Shown here: positions 13,801 through 26,460 of the stretch, piece by piece
Position numbering within the stretch: the stretch's first letter is position 1
How the letters are laid out: every line of letters starts with the position of its first letter
Origin: Phallusia mammillata
Lineage: Eukaryota > Chordata > Ascidiacea > Phlebobranchia > Ascidiidae
DNA length: 64,000 nt
Assembly (NCBI GenBank): GCA_003260075.1
Contig: QLIY01000470.1
Coordinates: forward strand, 58,950 to 122,949
Reading direction: 5' to 3'
The notes under the pieces: generated by a model
The model's database searches: none
What the model was told of the DNA's origin: nothing
Seen by the model: only the letters and a program-made list of their open reading frames with translations
Position numbers and translations under genes: made by a program

Positions 13801-16800
13801 TCATCGTGGAACAACCATCATCAACTAACGAGACATCGGCTGAAGCTCCCGATGACCTAGGTAGAACCGGTCAACTGGTCAATGTGGTCATTCATAAGTT
13901 CCTGGGTGACAAGACAGGCAAAATGCATATCCGGCATAATCAGGTAACGCTTTTAATCATGTTAGGTGTTATAACAATTGTTAAAGCATGTCCGTTCCTG
14001 GGGTTTGCATTATCGCAAGTATATTTAAACGGAATAGGTTGTGCGCCCATTACTGTGTCTTTTTTATTAATCGTTTTTTTTAAATGAATGTTGTAAATGT
14101 TTAAATGCTGTTTTTGCTTTCCTCCTATCCCAATGAAATTAAAACGGTTTGGGAATAACGGTTTTGTAAGGTATTGTAAATTTACCATTTGTTCTGTTGC
14201 TATATTTGACCCAGAGTTCGGGCCAAAACAACGGAATTACGATCTCTAATCCCCTTTACTAAATCCTTGACCGGTTGAGAAGTTCTGACTCTACAGTTTA
14301 ATCTGTTTGCAGGTGGTTCATGTAGAAGTGAAAGAATCGACGAACAACAGAACAGAGGCTCCTTGTAGTTTCTTGGTCGATGAAACAGCTGAAATCGAAA
14401 TGCCAACTGAAGTTCACTTCCGGGGTGTCGACACCGACATACATGGTAAACAGTGCTACACGTGGCTTTTTGAATTACATTTTGAAAAGCACGCATCAAA
14501 TTTATCTCTTCGAACTTTAAAACCTATTACAGACTCCGGATAATCGCATAATTAACTTCCAAGCTTCTTTAAGCCATCAACCGTACTATCCCTTTAAGCG
14601 GACATAACAAGGGTTAGTCTTCAGGTTCACACTCCTCATGCAATTAAACACCTTGTGCGATAAAGTGATCTGCAAATAACCGGATGCGTCTCTATTATAA
14701 TAGAAACTATAGTTTCCTAAAATGTGCGGTTGTTTGGATGGCACACTTCCCAACGTTGCCTGTGTGTCTAGGTTTTCAATCCCTTCTGATAAATCACTAA
14801 CTTAACCTCGTCTTCGACAGGTACAATGACCGGAGTCCATTCTATGTTTATCGAAAACCTGGCACAAGTTCATTTCACCTGCACGTCGCGTACAGCCCTC
14901 AAGGTTGCCGGAGTTTACCAAATTGTTACAGACCAGGGCAACTTTACCGTGAGCGTGGCTGACATCAAATATGGAGGTTCCCTTAACTTCACTGATCAGT
15001 TCGAAGATGATGGCAGAGACATGCTGGTCACCATTCCTGATTTGGAGATCAAACACACTGGAATTATACTGCTAAGGAATAGGGCGACTATTGACAGTGG
15101 TTTGGTGGACTTGGAGAGTCAAGCCTTCATTACTCTGGATGGAACTGGTTATGAGGCCGGTATGGGACCAGGAGCAGGTGAAAGTCCCCCCCCCCTAGGG
15201 CGACTATTGACAGTGGTTTGGTGGACTTGGAGAGTCAAGCCTTTATTACTCTGGATGGAACGGGTTACGAGGCCGGAATGGGACCCGGAGCAGGTGAAAG
15301 TAGCTCATCTGGAGCCACAGGGGCAAGTCATGGCGGCGCAGGAGGACACTTGGACAATGGTAGGTTTGGTTAATAATAAGAATAATCCAAATCCTCCGGT
15401 GTTATAAAAATACGTTATACAGTCCGTGACAACTTGCTCATGGTTGCTTGTTTCAGATTTTTTTTTTGGAGATTTGTAAAAAGAAACTTTATGTGTTTAG
15501 AAATTTGGGATAAACACCGGTGTTTTTTCCACTTTGTTAAATGTAATTCGCCCACATACGGTCTAGAATTGCAAAAAAAGGTTTAATTTTTTATCATCCC
15601 CCCCCCCCAACTTGCTCATGGTTGCTTGTTTCAGATTTTTTTTTTGGAGATTTGTGAAAAGAAACTTTATGTGTTTAGAAATTTGGAATAAACACCGGTG
15701 TTTTTTCCGCTTTGTTAAATGTAATTCGCCCACGTACGGTCTAGAATTGCAAAAATAAGGTTTAATTTTTTATCACGCTATTAACACAAAATTTTGAATG
15801 AAAAAGCCATACTCACTCAACTGAACAAGAAATGAATATTTCAAACCAATGTACAATACCAGCTAGTCAAAGTCCTCTTTTTCGGTCGTTTCTTAATCCA
15901 CAGTAAATGTAATACGCCCCCCCCCCACTGAACAAGAAATGAATATTTCAAACCAATGTACAATACCAGCTAGTTCCTGTTTTTCGATCGTTTCTTATTC
16001 CACAGTAAATGTAATACCGGTCAATTTTGTTTTAGCAATGGCAGTTAGCAATTCTATGAACGATACTCACGACACAACCGCAATCTACCACGGATTCTAC
16101 GGATCTGTCTTCACTCCAACAACCAAAGGAAGTGGAGGAGCTGGACCTCATGGAGGACTCGGAGGAGGATCTCTGATCATGAAGGTTATTGTTTTATCTT
16201 CTTATCTTGCAAAAACACAGAAATTTAACAATAGTTGCAAATTGACAACTCGTGAAAGAAACGGTTACCAATACCATGCAAGTATATGCACTATACATAA
16301 ACATTCTTTGCTAAAAGTCTTAATTGGTAACTGTTTTTTAGAACTTGAAACAGTGTTTAGGCGTTGTGCAAATCAATTAAATACTTTCGATAGGTCATGT
16401 GTCAAAAATAAAGTATGTTTCATGTTACTTAAAAATCCTATCGCTGAAAACCACTGTACTCCTCCCTTCACAAGGAACAGATTAATTTCATCTTGAGTAC
16501 ATTCCTAACTTTTGTCAAAATAGGTGGGAAAAACTTTGCACCTCGACGGCTTGCTCTCCTCACACGGAACCCATGCTACTGGTTCCAGCTCGAGCGGTGG
16601 ATCAGGAGGCAGTATCCTTATCGAAGCGACCAACTTTACCGGCCACGGAGAGCTCTCAGTGCGTGGTGGCGACGGCATGGGACACAACAACGACATTGCA
16701 GGCGGCGGAGGCGGTGGTGGTCGTATCGGAGTGCATCTTCGCCACCAGAACAACTACGGTGGAAAATACACCACCGAGGGAGGTAGTGGCTATGTCGGGT

Positions 16801-19800
16801 CCTCGGCTACTTTAGCGGAACCGATAGACGGATCGGCCGGCACGCTGTACAAGTATGAGTCGCGACGTGGGCCGCAGTACAGGGAGCTCAAATACGGCGT
16901 TGAGAATGTTACCAGCTTTAAGCCGCAGCATTCCCTCTTGAAGATAGATGCTGGCGCGAGGACTGGCTTTACAGGCGAAGCTGGACTCACCGCTCTGCCC
17001 ACCATGGTCATGGAGGACGCAACTGAGTTTTATGAATTCGATGAAATCCAACTGCATGGTGTAGTCAGTGTGCTGTTCTACCACCCCACTGTAAGTAGTG
17101 GCAAATATTTGTATATTCAAGATACTATGTGGTTATAAATATTCCCTATAGGCAAAGTATGTATACCAACGGGCTAGTGTTGCTAAGTTGGTAGCATATC
17201 ATTCCCTAAAAAGCTTTTGCGTTAGTTCGAACTGCATTTTAAACTAGATTTTTCGTGCAGGTTTGCGTTTATAACGACTTGATTCGGTATAATGCCTCTT
17301 TCAGCCTGACTCGTTTTGCTTATAAAATCGGCATCATGACATTAACGTGAATAAATTGCTTTGTTTTTGCAGAACACTGACACTGTGGATATGGTTGCCC
17401 ATGAACTGACAGGCGACAAGCAAGGTATCATCACCGTTCGAGATCGACAAACGCTTTATGTACATTACGTCGAATCAACACACACATTCCTTGACGCTCC
17501 ATGCAGGTTCGCACAAATCAACGTTGATTACTACGTTTACTAAAGACGTTTCCCAAATCGTTCAGTAAAAATGGGTTTAACTTGAATTTCTTTTTTTCAG
17601 CTTTGACATCAGCGAAGGAGGTGAAGTTGTTTTGCCGACCACCGTGATCTTACTTAGTCGAGTCACTAGATTAGCTGGCAGAATGACTGGTGTACATGAA
17701 CTTGTGGTTGAGAAGGACGCAATCCTTTATATCATCGGATCAGCACAAACTAGCCAGGTTTGTCTTTAACAACTTTTTCAGATACTTTATTATGTGTTTT
17801 TTTTACTCGATTGCTAAAGTTTTACAAACATTATGACTGCACTAATAACAATTTCACAGAAATACTAGTTGAACGAGAAAAATAACAGCCCTGATTGACC
17901 TAAAAAGCGACATGCTTTATTAATCAAACAGTTTAGTCAAGCGCTAACGCGATCACTGGTGATATGAGGGGTCACATCAGATACACCCGTTTATAAACAC
18001 TTGCGTCACATAACATATTGATAAAAGTTGCAAAACAAGCGTCGCGTAAAAATGTCGTTTTTTAAGTCTATGTGGGCCTGTTTTTTTTCCTCATAAAACT
18101 TATGAACAGATCCGCGTATAGTATTCCGGTTAATTTGGATTTAGGAAAAATGGTACAAAACTCTGTTGTGTGTTTTTATTTGACAGCTATTCGACAAATC
18201 GAATCCATACGACAAACGTCGAACTGGAGTGCAAGTTCCAAGCACGCTGCTAATGGGAATCCTGACAATTAACAACAAGGGACATGTTCTATCAAGACTC
18301 CCAGCTACAACACCAACAGACACTTTTATCCCGACTTTTAACGCCGCCCAACTTACACTGAAGAAGGGAGGTTTGTTCACATCAGAGACACCCCCCCCCC
18401 ACCAACAGACACTTTTATCCCGACTTTTAACGCCGCCCAACTTACACTCAAGAAGGGAGGTTTGTTCACATCAGAGACGAGAAGACTGAGGTTCGAGAGC
18501 AGCTGCACTTCGATTGAATCAGGTAAGTTTTACGAGGTTGGTCATCGAGACGTTGTAAGTTCGAATCCCAACGTTGGTTCTAGTGCCAAAGATTCGTTTT
18601 ATAGTAAAAGTTTGTAAGTTGAACCTATAGTTTGTACACTGCTGTTGTTGTCATGCTGAACTGGAACTGTGCCAATTAATAGGCGAATAAGAATAATAAA
18701 TTGGAGAAACATCATTTTGAATTTAAAATAAATATATTTCGCCTATACCGACTTGATGTTTTAATAAATTGGAAATCAATAAGCAAGGTTCATTGAATCA
18801 AATTTATAAAGTTCTTCTGGCAATTGTAGGTTCATTGTAGTCTTTATCCACCAAGCAACGAGCTGGGAGATTCTAGTTTAAAGTTTAAAGTGTACAATAA
18901 GTTTGGAGTGTTTTCTTGTTAATATAAAACATATAAAATGAATGACTTGCTTGAGACATATCAACCCTGCCGAGTAGATAACTTTCTTTGTTTTTTTAGG
19001 TGCTATCTTAACGGCTGACAAAGCTGGTGATGGACCGAACACTGGACGTGGCACAGGAGTTTGTGGATCTTATGGATGTTCTGGAGGTTCTTATGCATCC
19101 AGCGGTGGAAGCGGATACAAAGTTTCGCCAGTCGGAATCAACAAAGTTCCTTACGACTCGATTTTCCGACCCTTGTCGCCTGGCAGCGGCGGCGGAGGTA
19201 AAAAACAAAATGTCAAATGTTAATATCTAGCAGACGTACAACCCAAACTTTAAAATGCCTGGCTTTGTATGCACCTTTTCAGAATATTGCATTTCTTTGA
19301 AATGTTTTAGTTTTGTATTTTGGCCTATGCGTTTGTGTGGTTCCAATTTGCAACATCTTTTTTTGGTATTACAGTCATAGTTTAAAAAACATTGCACGTA
19401 TCAGTGGTGCAACCAGCGTTAAATAAGGGAAGTGTGTAATAAACTGCCAATATATTTCTTTGCCCCAAAACGCTTGCATTCGCCAATACTTGAAGTTGCT
19501 ATAAGACAACGGTTCCCTAAATGGGTTTGCCTGACAGTTTGCCTGGATGGTTCCCAACTTGTTTTAGGCCAAGAACTACTAGCCCAAATTAAGTCAACTC
19601 GACTACTTCATTGTTGCGAAAAAATACAGTCAATTTCAATACATACCCTAACTAATTTTATCTTTGGGGTCACCGCAACTTGGCAAATGTTATCAAGGGG
19701 TCACGGAAAGGTTGTGAACCGCTGCTCTAAGAAGTTTGATTCAGACAGACATAAATCTCCTTCCATGGTCCGTGTTACAGTACTTTGTTACTCGGCCTAT

Positions 19801-20631
19801 ATCTTCGAATGTTTTCATAGGAACTGTTGGAGGACGAGGCGGTGGTCACATTGACATTATAGTGGGTGAGAAGTTTGTTATGGATGGAGAGTTGTCTTCC
19901 AGAGGAGAAGACGCAAGATCCAACACTGTCTCAAGCTCCGGGGGTTCTGGAGGAAGCATCGTAGTTGCAACTTCCACTTTCTCCGGTGTCGGAGCCTTCA
20001 CCGTAAGTTGGATCTTTGTACGCAATGTAACCACTTGCACAACGCCGATTTACGTATTAGTACAGTCTTAAAAAATTAGCATAAAGACATTTGTTAACTA
20101 AGAATGGTAAGTAACAGGTATCAGTCAATGAATTTACACAGAATATATATATTTCTTCAGTTTCTTATTCAAATAGAAGATAAAGAGATGCCAGTTAGGC
20201 AATATATATATATATATTCCATTGATTTACCTTGGAAAATATTTTCCATTCTCAGTTATTTATTCTCATAAACAGTGATCGTCAATGACCATGCTGTCTG
20301 TTAAACGCCCCCCCCCCTTTTTGCCCCTTTTTTACGTGTACATGTTTACAAGTGTTCGAGAACAAACGGTTTCATTCAGGATGGTGCTTTACCATGTGTA
20401 CTGTTTCTAAAGCTTTTTGGAGCCGATACGGTAGAGCATGTTAACAAATTTCTATACAACCCAAGCAAAGTCTTTACTTCGAAGCATAGCAATTTTGAAC
20501 AAAAAAAACATTTAATCAATTTATGTGCATGACACAAACTTATAGTCACCACTCTTTTGTACAGACGCTAGGCGGCCGAGGATACTCTTGGACCAGTAAC
20601 AACCAACAATACGGCACAGGCGGTGGAAGCG

Positions 20632-20690
<59 letters not shown>

Positions 20691-23600
20691 CGTTGCAATT
20701 CACTTGTTCCTGAGAAGAAGCAACGTACGAGCCTCTGCATCGGCCGACGGCTACCAATTCCGTGGAACAACAACCAACCATGGCGGCACTGGATACGGAT
20801 ACGGGGCTCCTGGAACGCTGTACATCGAAGAAGGCTTTGGAGAGCTTGAAACCAGTCAGTCTGCTGCTGCTAACGATTCGTCTAGACGTCGACGCAGCAC
20901 TGACAACACAGGTGAGATAAATCTTCACCCAGAAGGTTGCTTTAATTTGAAGCATGCAATTCGCTTTCCGATGACCGGCCTTTGGTGAACTGTTGTGGTT
21001 GATATACAACTTCATAACAAAGTTAAAATGAACATAAATTCACAACTAAGAGCAGCCCTGAATTGCTATGTGGACCAGCAATCACGGCACTCGTATGTAA
21101 ATCACAGTACACCAGGTCCATTGAAGGCGTCATACCGAATCATTCGGCCACCAAGCATTTTCACATGGCAAAGGCGTAGGCTAGAAAAAAATCTAGCCCG
21201 CGGTGGAATTCGAACCCGCGACAGGAGTCTTTTCGGGACTCGCGCTCTACCAACTGAGCTACGTAGGCTCAGTGGTGAACCCGTTTGAATCAGAAGCACC
21301 TTTGCCTGGGTCGTATATTGCACATGTCAGCTTCGTAGTAGGAGATCGCCATCTACTCCTGTCATTTAGTGAGATATTACATTGTTTTTTTAGACAAACG
21401 ACAAATACTGGACCAAGAAGCTTATAAGATGCTGATCGTGGACAACGAGAACCGACAAAGCACCCAATACTGTGTTATGCTGGGCTGGTCAAACGACGAA
21501 GAAATCTATTCGCAGAATGACAACCGAACTTCCAGACTTAGGCTAGATGAACTGCGCCTGACGAGAAAAGGTTGCGTTTATCTGAGGAATTCCATAGACG
21601 TGCAGAGTACACCCAATGTTGCTCTGAGCGTTTGGAGAATGACTGGCGATCGTACGGGCCAAGTGTTAGTTGCCGACAATCAGATGATGATTGTGTCGAC
21701 TGGAGAAGACCGAACTGAGATTGACAACAAGATTATTCTATACAGGTAGTTGTACAACCTTTATACGAAGCTGCATTGTTACCCTTTTAAAGTAACACTG
21801 TCTAGTGCTTAATCCTTCCTGGTGCATTTTAACACTAAAGTTGCCATATTTGTTTTTTTTTTCAAATATTTTAGGTCAAACTGACTAAAACAAATCTTTA
21901 AGAAACTAATGCAGTACTATATTTTTAAAGCATATTCTTGTTTCCAAAAAACACACAGAGCCTCTGGACTACTTTTTGCAATGAATGAAAGCAAACCTTG
22001 TCAGCTAAAAAAATCTACATTAGATAATGACTTTTTCACAAAAACAATATTATCAGCTTTTGGAACCCAACTGAACTCGCCAGAACCTAGCCTTAAACTC
22101 CAAATATCCATTTGTTTTCAGGGAAGGCTTACTGAGACTTCCAATGTACACTCGTACGAACACATACATGCAACTTAGCGGACACGCCGCTGGAGCTCTA
22201 CACATGACTGTCGCCACAAACACTGGAAGTTTGGATCTACAATCAACCGGTTTTACATCGACTAGCGAATGTTTGTTAAATACTAACAGCAGCAGCAACA
22301 TCACGTGTGTGGTCACTGACGAGGAACGCGGCCAATATCGCTTCAGCACTCTCACTATGAGAGCGAACTCCTATCTATATTCCGACAAGTCTGGAATTGT
22401 AAGCTTCGCAAACGGGTACAGGACCATGAACTTGAGTGTTTGCGAAAGGTCAGTCACTATTTTTGAGGCGTTTTACAACATTTTTTGATGATTGTGTCGA
22501 ACTTGTCATGATTTGTCGCTTATTAAAGCACCAGTGATCTTCGAAACGCCCAAATAGACACTTACTGGTTAATGTACCGTGTCAAATTGTAACAGTTTTA
22601 TTGCCCCCCCCCCGTGTCGAACTTGTCATGATTTGTCGCTTATTAAAGCACCAGTGATCTTTGAAACGCCCAAATAGACACCTACTGGTTAATGTACCGT
22701 GTCAAATTTTAACAGTTTTATTAAAAAATTTTCCTGTTTTTTTAATGAATGTTAATTTAAGTTGAAAACCGCTGATTGTACCAGATTTATTGTGGTTCTG
22801 TCGGGATAGAGGTTCTAAAAAAACGCTTGGTATTGAATTTTGTCTGTAGTCTCTGCCCTATACAACATTATGCAGCTTCTAAGAATTTGCATAAAAACTG
22901 TTTTATTTTGCGGACCCCCCCCCCTGAAAACCGCTGATTGTACCAGATTTATTGTGGTTCTGTCGGGATAGAAGTTCCAAAAAACCGCTTGGTATTGAAT
23001 TTTGTCTGTAGTCTCTGCCCTATGTAACATTATGTAACTTCTAAGAATTTGCATAAAAACTGTTTTATTTTCCGGGCGCGTTGTACGAAAATTGGGTAAA
23101 ATACACTGATTAAATTCCTTTGCTATCCAGATTTGACATCGATGCGGGAGCTCGGTTTAAAATTGGCGACACAATTCAAGTGAACAGTCACCAGTTTAAG
23201 CTGGAATTGGACGCTAAGATCGACGCTGACGTATCTGGATACGCCACAGGCGGTGGTAGTGGTGGAGGATACACGTGTAGCAGATGTGGTGGCGGAACTG
23301 GTGCTGGATACGGAGGAGTTGGTGGTATAGCTGACGGGTAAATGTCTATGAATTGTTCTACCTTGTAATTTGAGTATGCCACAAGACTAAACTTAGCTTC
23401 TGAGCGTAAGTTTTAAAATATTTTTAAAATATGTTTAGAAAAATAGAATTTTTCTGCCCTGATATTAACAGGTTAACAGGTCTGTCACCAATTTATTCAA
23501 AATCTTAAAAAATACCTGACGGGCTAACTTATGGGAAAATTTATTAATGTACGACTATGCTTTATGTGTACAGCACATGTTCTGGTGGACGACAACATGG

Positions 23601-26413
23601 TTCAACGTGCTTCCCGTCAGTCATTGGCAGTGGTGGAGGCAGAGTCAGCAGCAGCAACAATGCTGGAGGAAGAGGTAAGCTTGCCACTCAAAGCGATATA
23701 CACAGTTCAGCGCGACCTTCTGACAAATATATGTTTGTGTAGCGACTTTTATATAAGACAGATTCATAGTCATGGTCACCAAAATTTGACATAACATAAA
23801 GTCAAAATACCGCATCAAAAATTTTGGTTTTCTGCTTGTACAAATGATTGAGATGCATATAATATAGGTGTGTGTCCAAATTGATAACTTTAGGTTTACA
23901 ACATCCTGTTTCATTGTACGCCTATTCTTTCACTTAGGTGGTGGTGCACTTCATCTGACCGCCAGTGGTCTTGGTTTAATTGACGGAATAGTAACATCGC
24001 ATGGAGGCAACGTCGGAAACAACAACGGCGGTGGATCTGGTGGCAGTATCCTTATCAACAACCACTGGTTCGAAGGTTGGGGTAACTTGAACGCCGACGG
24101 TGGTTACTCGACCGGTTCCACACACAACTGTCAACGTGGAGGTGGTGGTGGCGGAGGCCGTATCAAGACCCACTCGCGTGTTGGTGTGCCTAAACCTCTG
24201 TTCTGGTACCGATCGGTGTTAGGAGGCTCGGGTACCACTCACGCCGGCGCTCCTGGCCAGCTCTGCCCTATTTCGACGACCGACTACTTCACTCACTTTA
24301 CCAGCAGTGACGAACTTTCCACTTGCGGCTGCTTAAGCGGAGTCAACGAAACTGTAGCGAAGAGAACACACTTGTGCTCCGACAGAGGCGACTTCAACGA
24401 CATCACCCAGGTTTGCGACTGCGACCCCGGCTATGTTGGCTTTGCTTGTCAGCATCAGTGCGACGCTACATCGACTTGCAACGGCCGAGGAACCTGCGAC
24501 CCAGAGGCGGGCTGTTGCGTGTGTGATCCTGGCTACGTCGGTTTGCGATGCGAGCACACCTGCAACTCGGAGACCGATTGTCATGGCAACGGAGTATGCA
24601 ACGACATGGGAGAGTGCGAGTGCGACCCGTGCCACCACGGAGTCAACTGCGAGTTCCATTGTGGTCTCCATGTCGACGAAACTACCGGGTTGGACCACGG
24701 AGTTTGTGTCGAGGGACAATGCCAGTGCAACTCTTGTTATTCAGGTACAACTAAGCTTTTTTGTTGATTTTTCGCAGTGTATTTTTTTGTTTTGATAACC
24801 TAGTTGCTGTATAAAATATTTGACACATTACCTTAATATAGATAGGTGAACAGACGCAAAATTTATATTGTCAAATCTTATGTTAATTGTACATATCACT
24901 GTGCGTATTCAAATAGAAAAAAGAACGTGCCATTGGTAAACACTAAAAAGTATTTGGTCTCTGAAGTACGTTAGCGTGTAAGCTCACAACAAAGGACCAA
25001 CAGTAGCAAAGGTAGCGAAACATCATACATGCTATCACATGTACTAATTCAGCAATGTGAAAAATTAAAGAAAGGGCATAGTAATTACATTTACTTAAAC
25101 TAAATTAAATTAAACAACTTCCTCTTGATCTAGAAATAATATGCATTACTGCACTTTTTTAGGTCAAGTACATATATTGATTTTGGTACGGAACAATACT
25201 TGTAACAAATCCTTGACTTTTTTTCTATGCAGGAACCTACTGTGACATTGAATGCTCACTACGCGGTGCATGTACCCTTAACGGCACGGCATCCGAATGT
25301 GCGTGCGATTATCCGGACTTCTGGACTGGTGAAAAGTGCGAAGAACCGAGATGTCCAGGTGACGTGATTGTACCAGGTGAACCCACGGACGAACCAGGTG
25401 TTACTGCACCATCCACCACCAAATACTGCTCTGACAACGGCTTCTGCAACACCGCTCTCCATACTTGCTTCTGCGAACCTGGCTGGATCGGTCACGACTG
25501 TGGTACCCCTGACTGTCCTGGTGAACCTGATTGCTCTAACAACGGAGACTGCATCGTGCCTAACGGAAAATCCACACCAGAATGTAAATGTCATGGCAAC
25601 TACTACGGAGATTCGTGCGAAAAGTTTTGCCACAACGGCGATGTAAAACAAGCCAACCTTTCGGCAACAGTTCGATTCGACCCAGTTCCCCCCCCCCATC
25701 CACCACCAAATACTGCTCTGACAACGGCTTCTGCAACACCGCTCTTCATACTTGCTTCTGCGAACCTGGCTGGATCGGCCACGACTGCGGTACTCCCGAC
25801 TGTCCAGGAGAACCGGATTGCTCCAACAATGGGGACTGCATTGTGCCCAACGGAAAATCCACACCAGAATGTAAATGCCATGGCAACTACTACGGAGATT
25901 CGTGCGAAAAGCTTTGTCACAACGGCGATGTAAAACAAGCCAACCTTTCGGCTACAGTTCGATTCGACCCAGTCACTGGATTCCAGTTCTACATTCAGCT
26001 TGCTGATGAATGTGAATGTCACTCATGCTGGACTGGACGCGACTGCGATGTGCTCTGCTCGGGCTTTGGCACCTGTAGCAACGAGAGCGTATGTGTCCCC
26101 CCCCCCGGTCAAGTACATATATTGATTTTGGTACGGAACAATACTTGTAACAAAGTCTTGACCCCCCCCCCCGTCACTCATGCTGGACTGGACGCGACTG
26201 CGATGTGCTCTGCTCGGGCTATGGCACCTGTAGCAATGAGAGTGTATGTGCCTGTGATCCTCTATCTGGTTGGCGCGGCGACCTTTGTGAAGTACCTGGT
26301 TGTCCTGGTTACGGTGAAGATTGTACCGGTCACGGAGAATGCAACAGCTTTACTCACGAATGTTATTGCGATGCTGGCTGGCGTGGTGTCGCCTGTCACG
26401 AGCCTGACTGCCC

Positions 26414-26460
<47 letters not shown>

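Noticed and set aside
19401..19732. hAT MITE suggested by CAGTGGTGCAACC and GGTTGTGAACCGCTG
   Set aside because: The ends match only in part and the flanking 8-base stretches do not agree.
21194..21270. Functional tRNA-Phe gene on the minus strand
   Set aside because: Position 33 is C, the acceptor and T stems have mismatches, and a related copy exists at 46 kb, so a SINE head is more likely.
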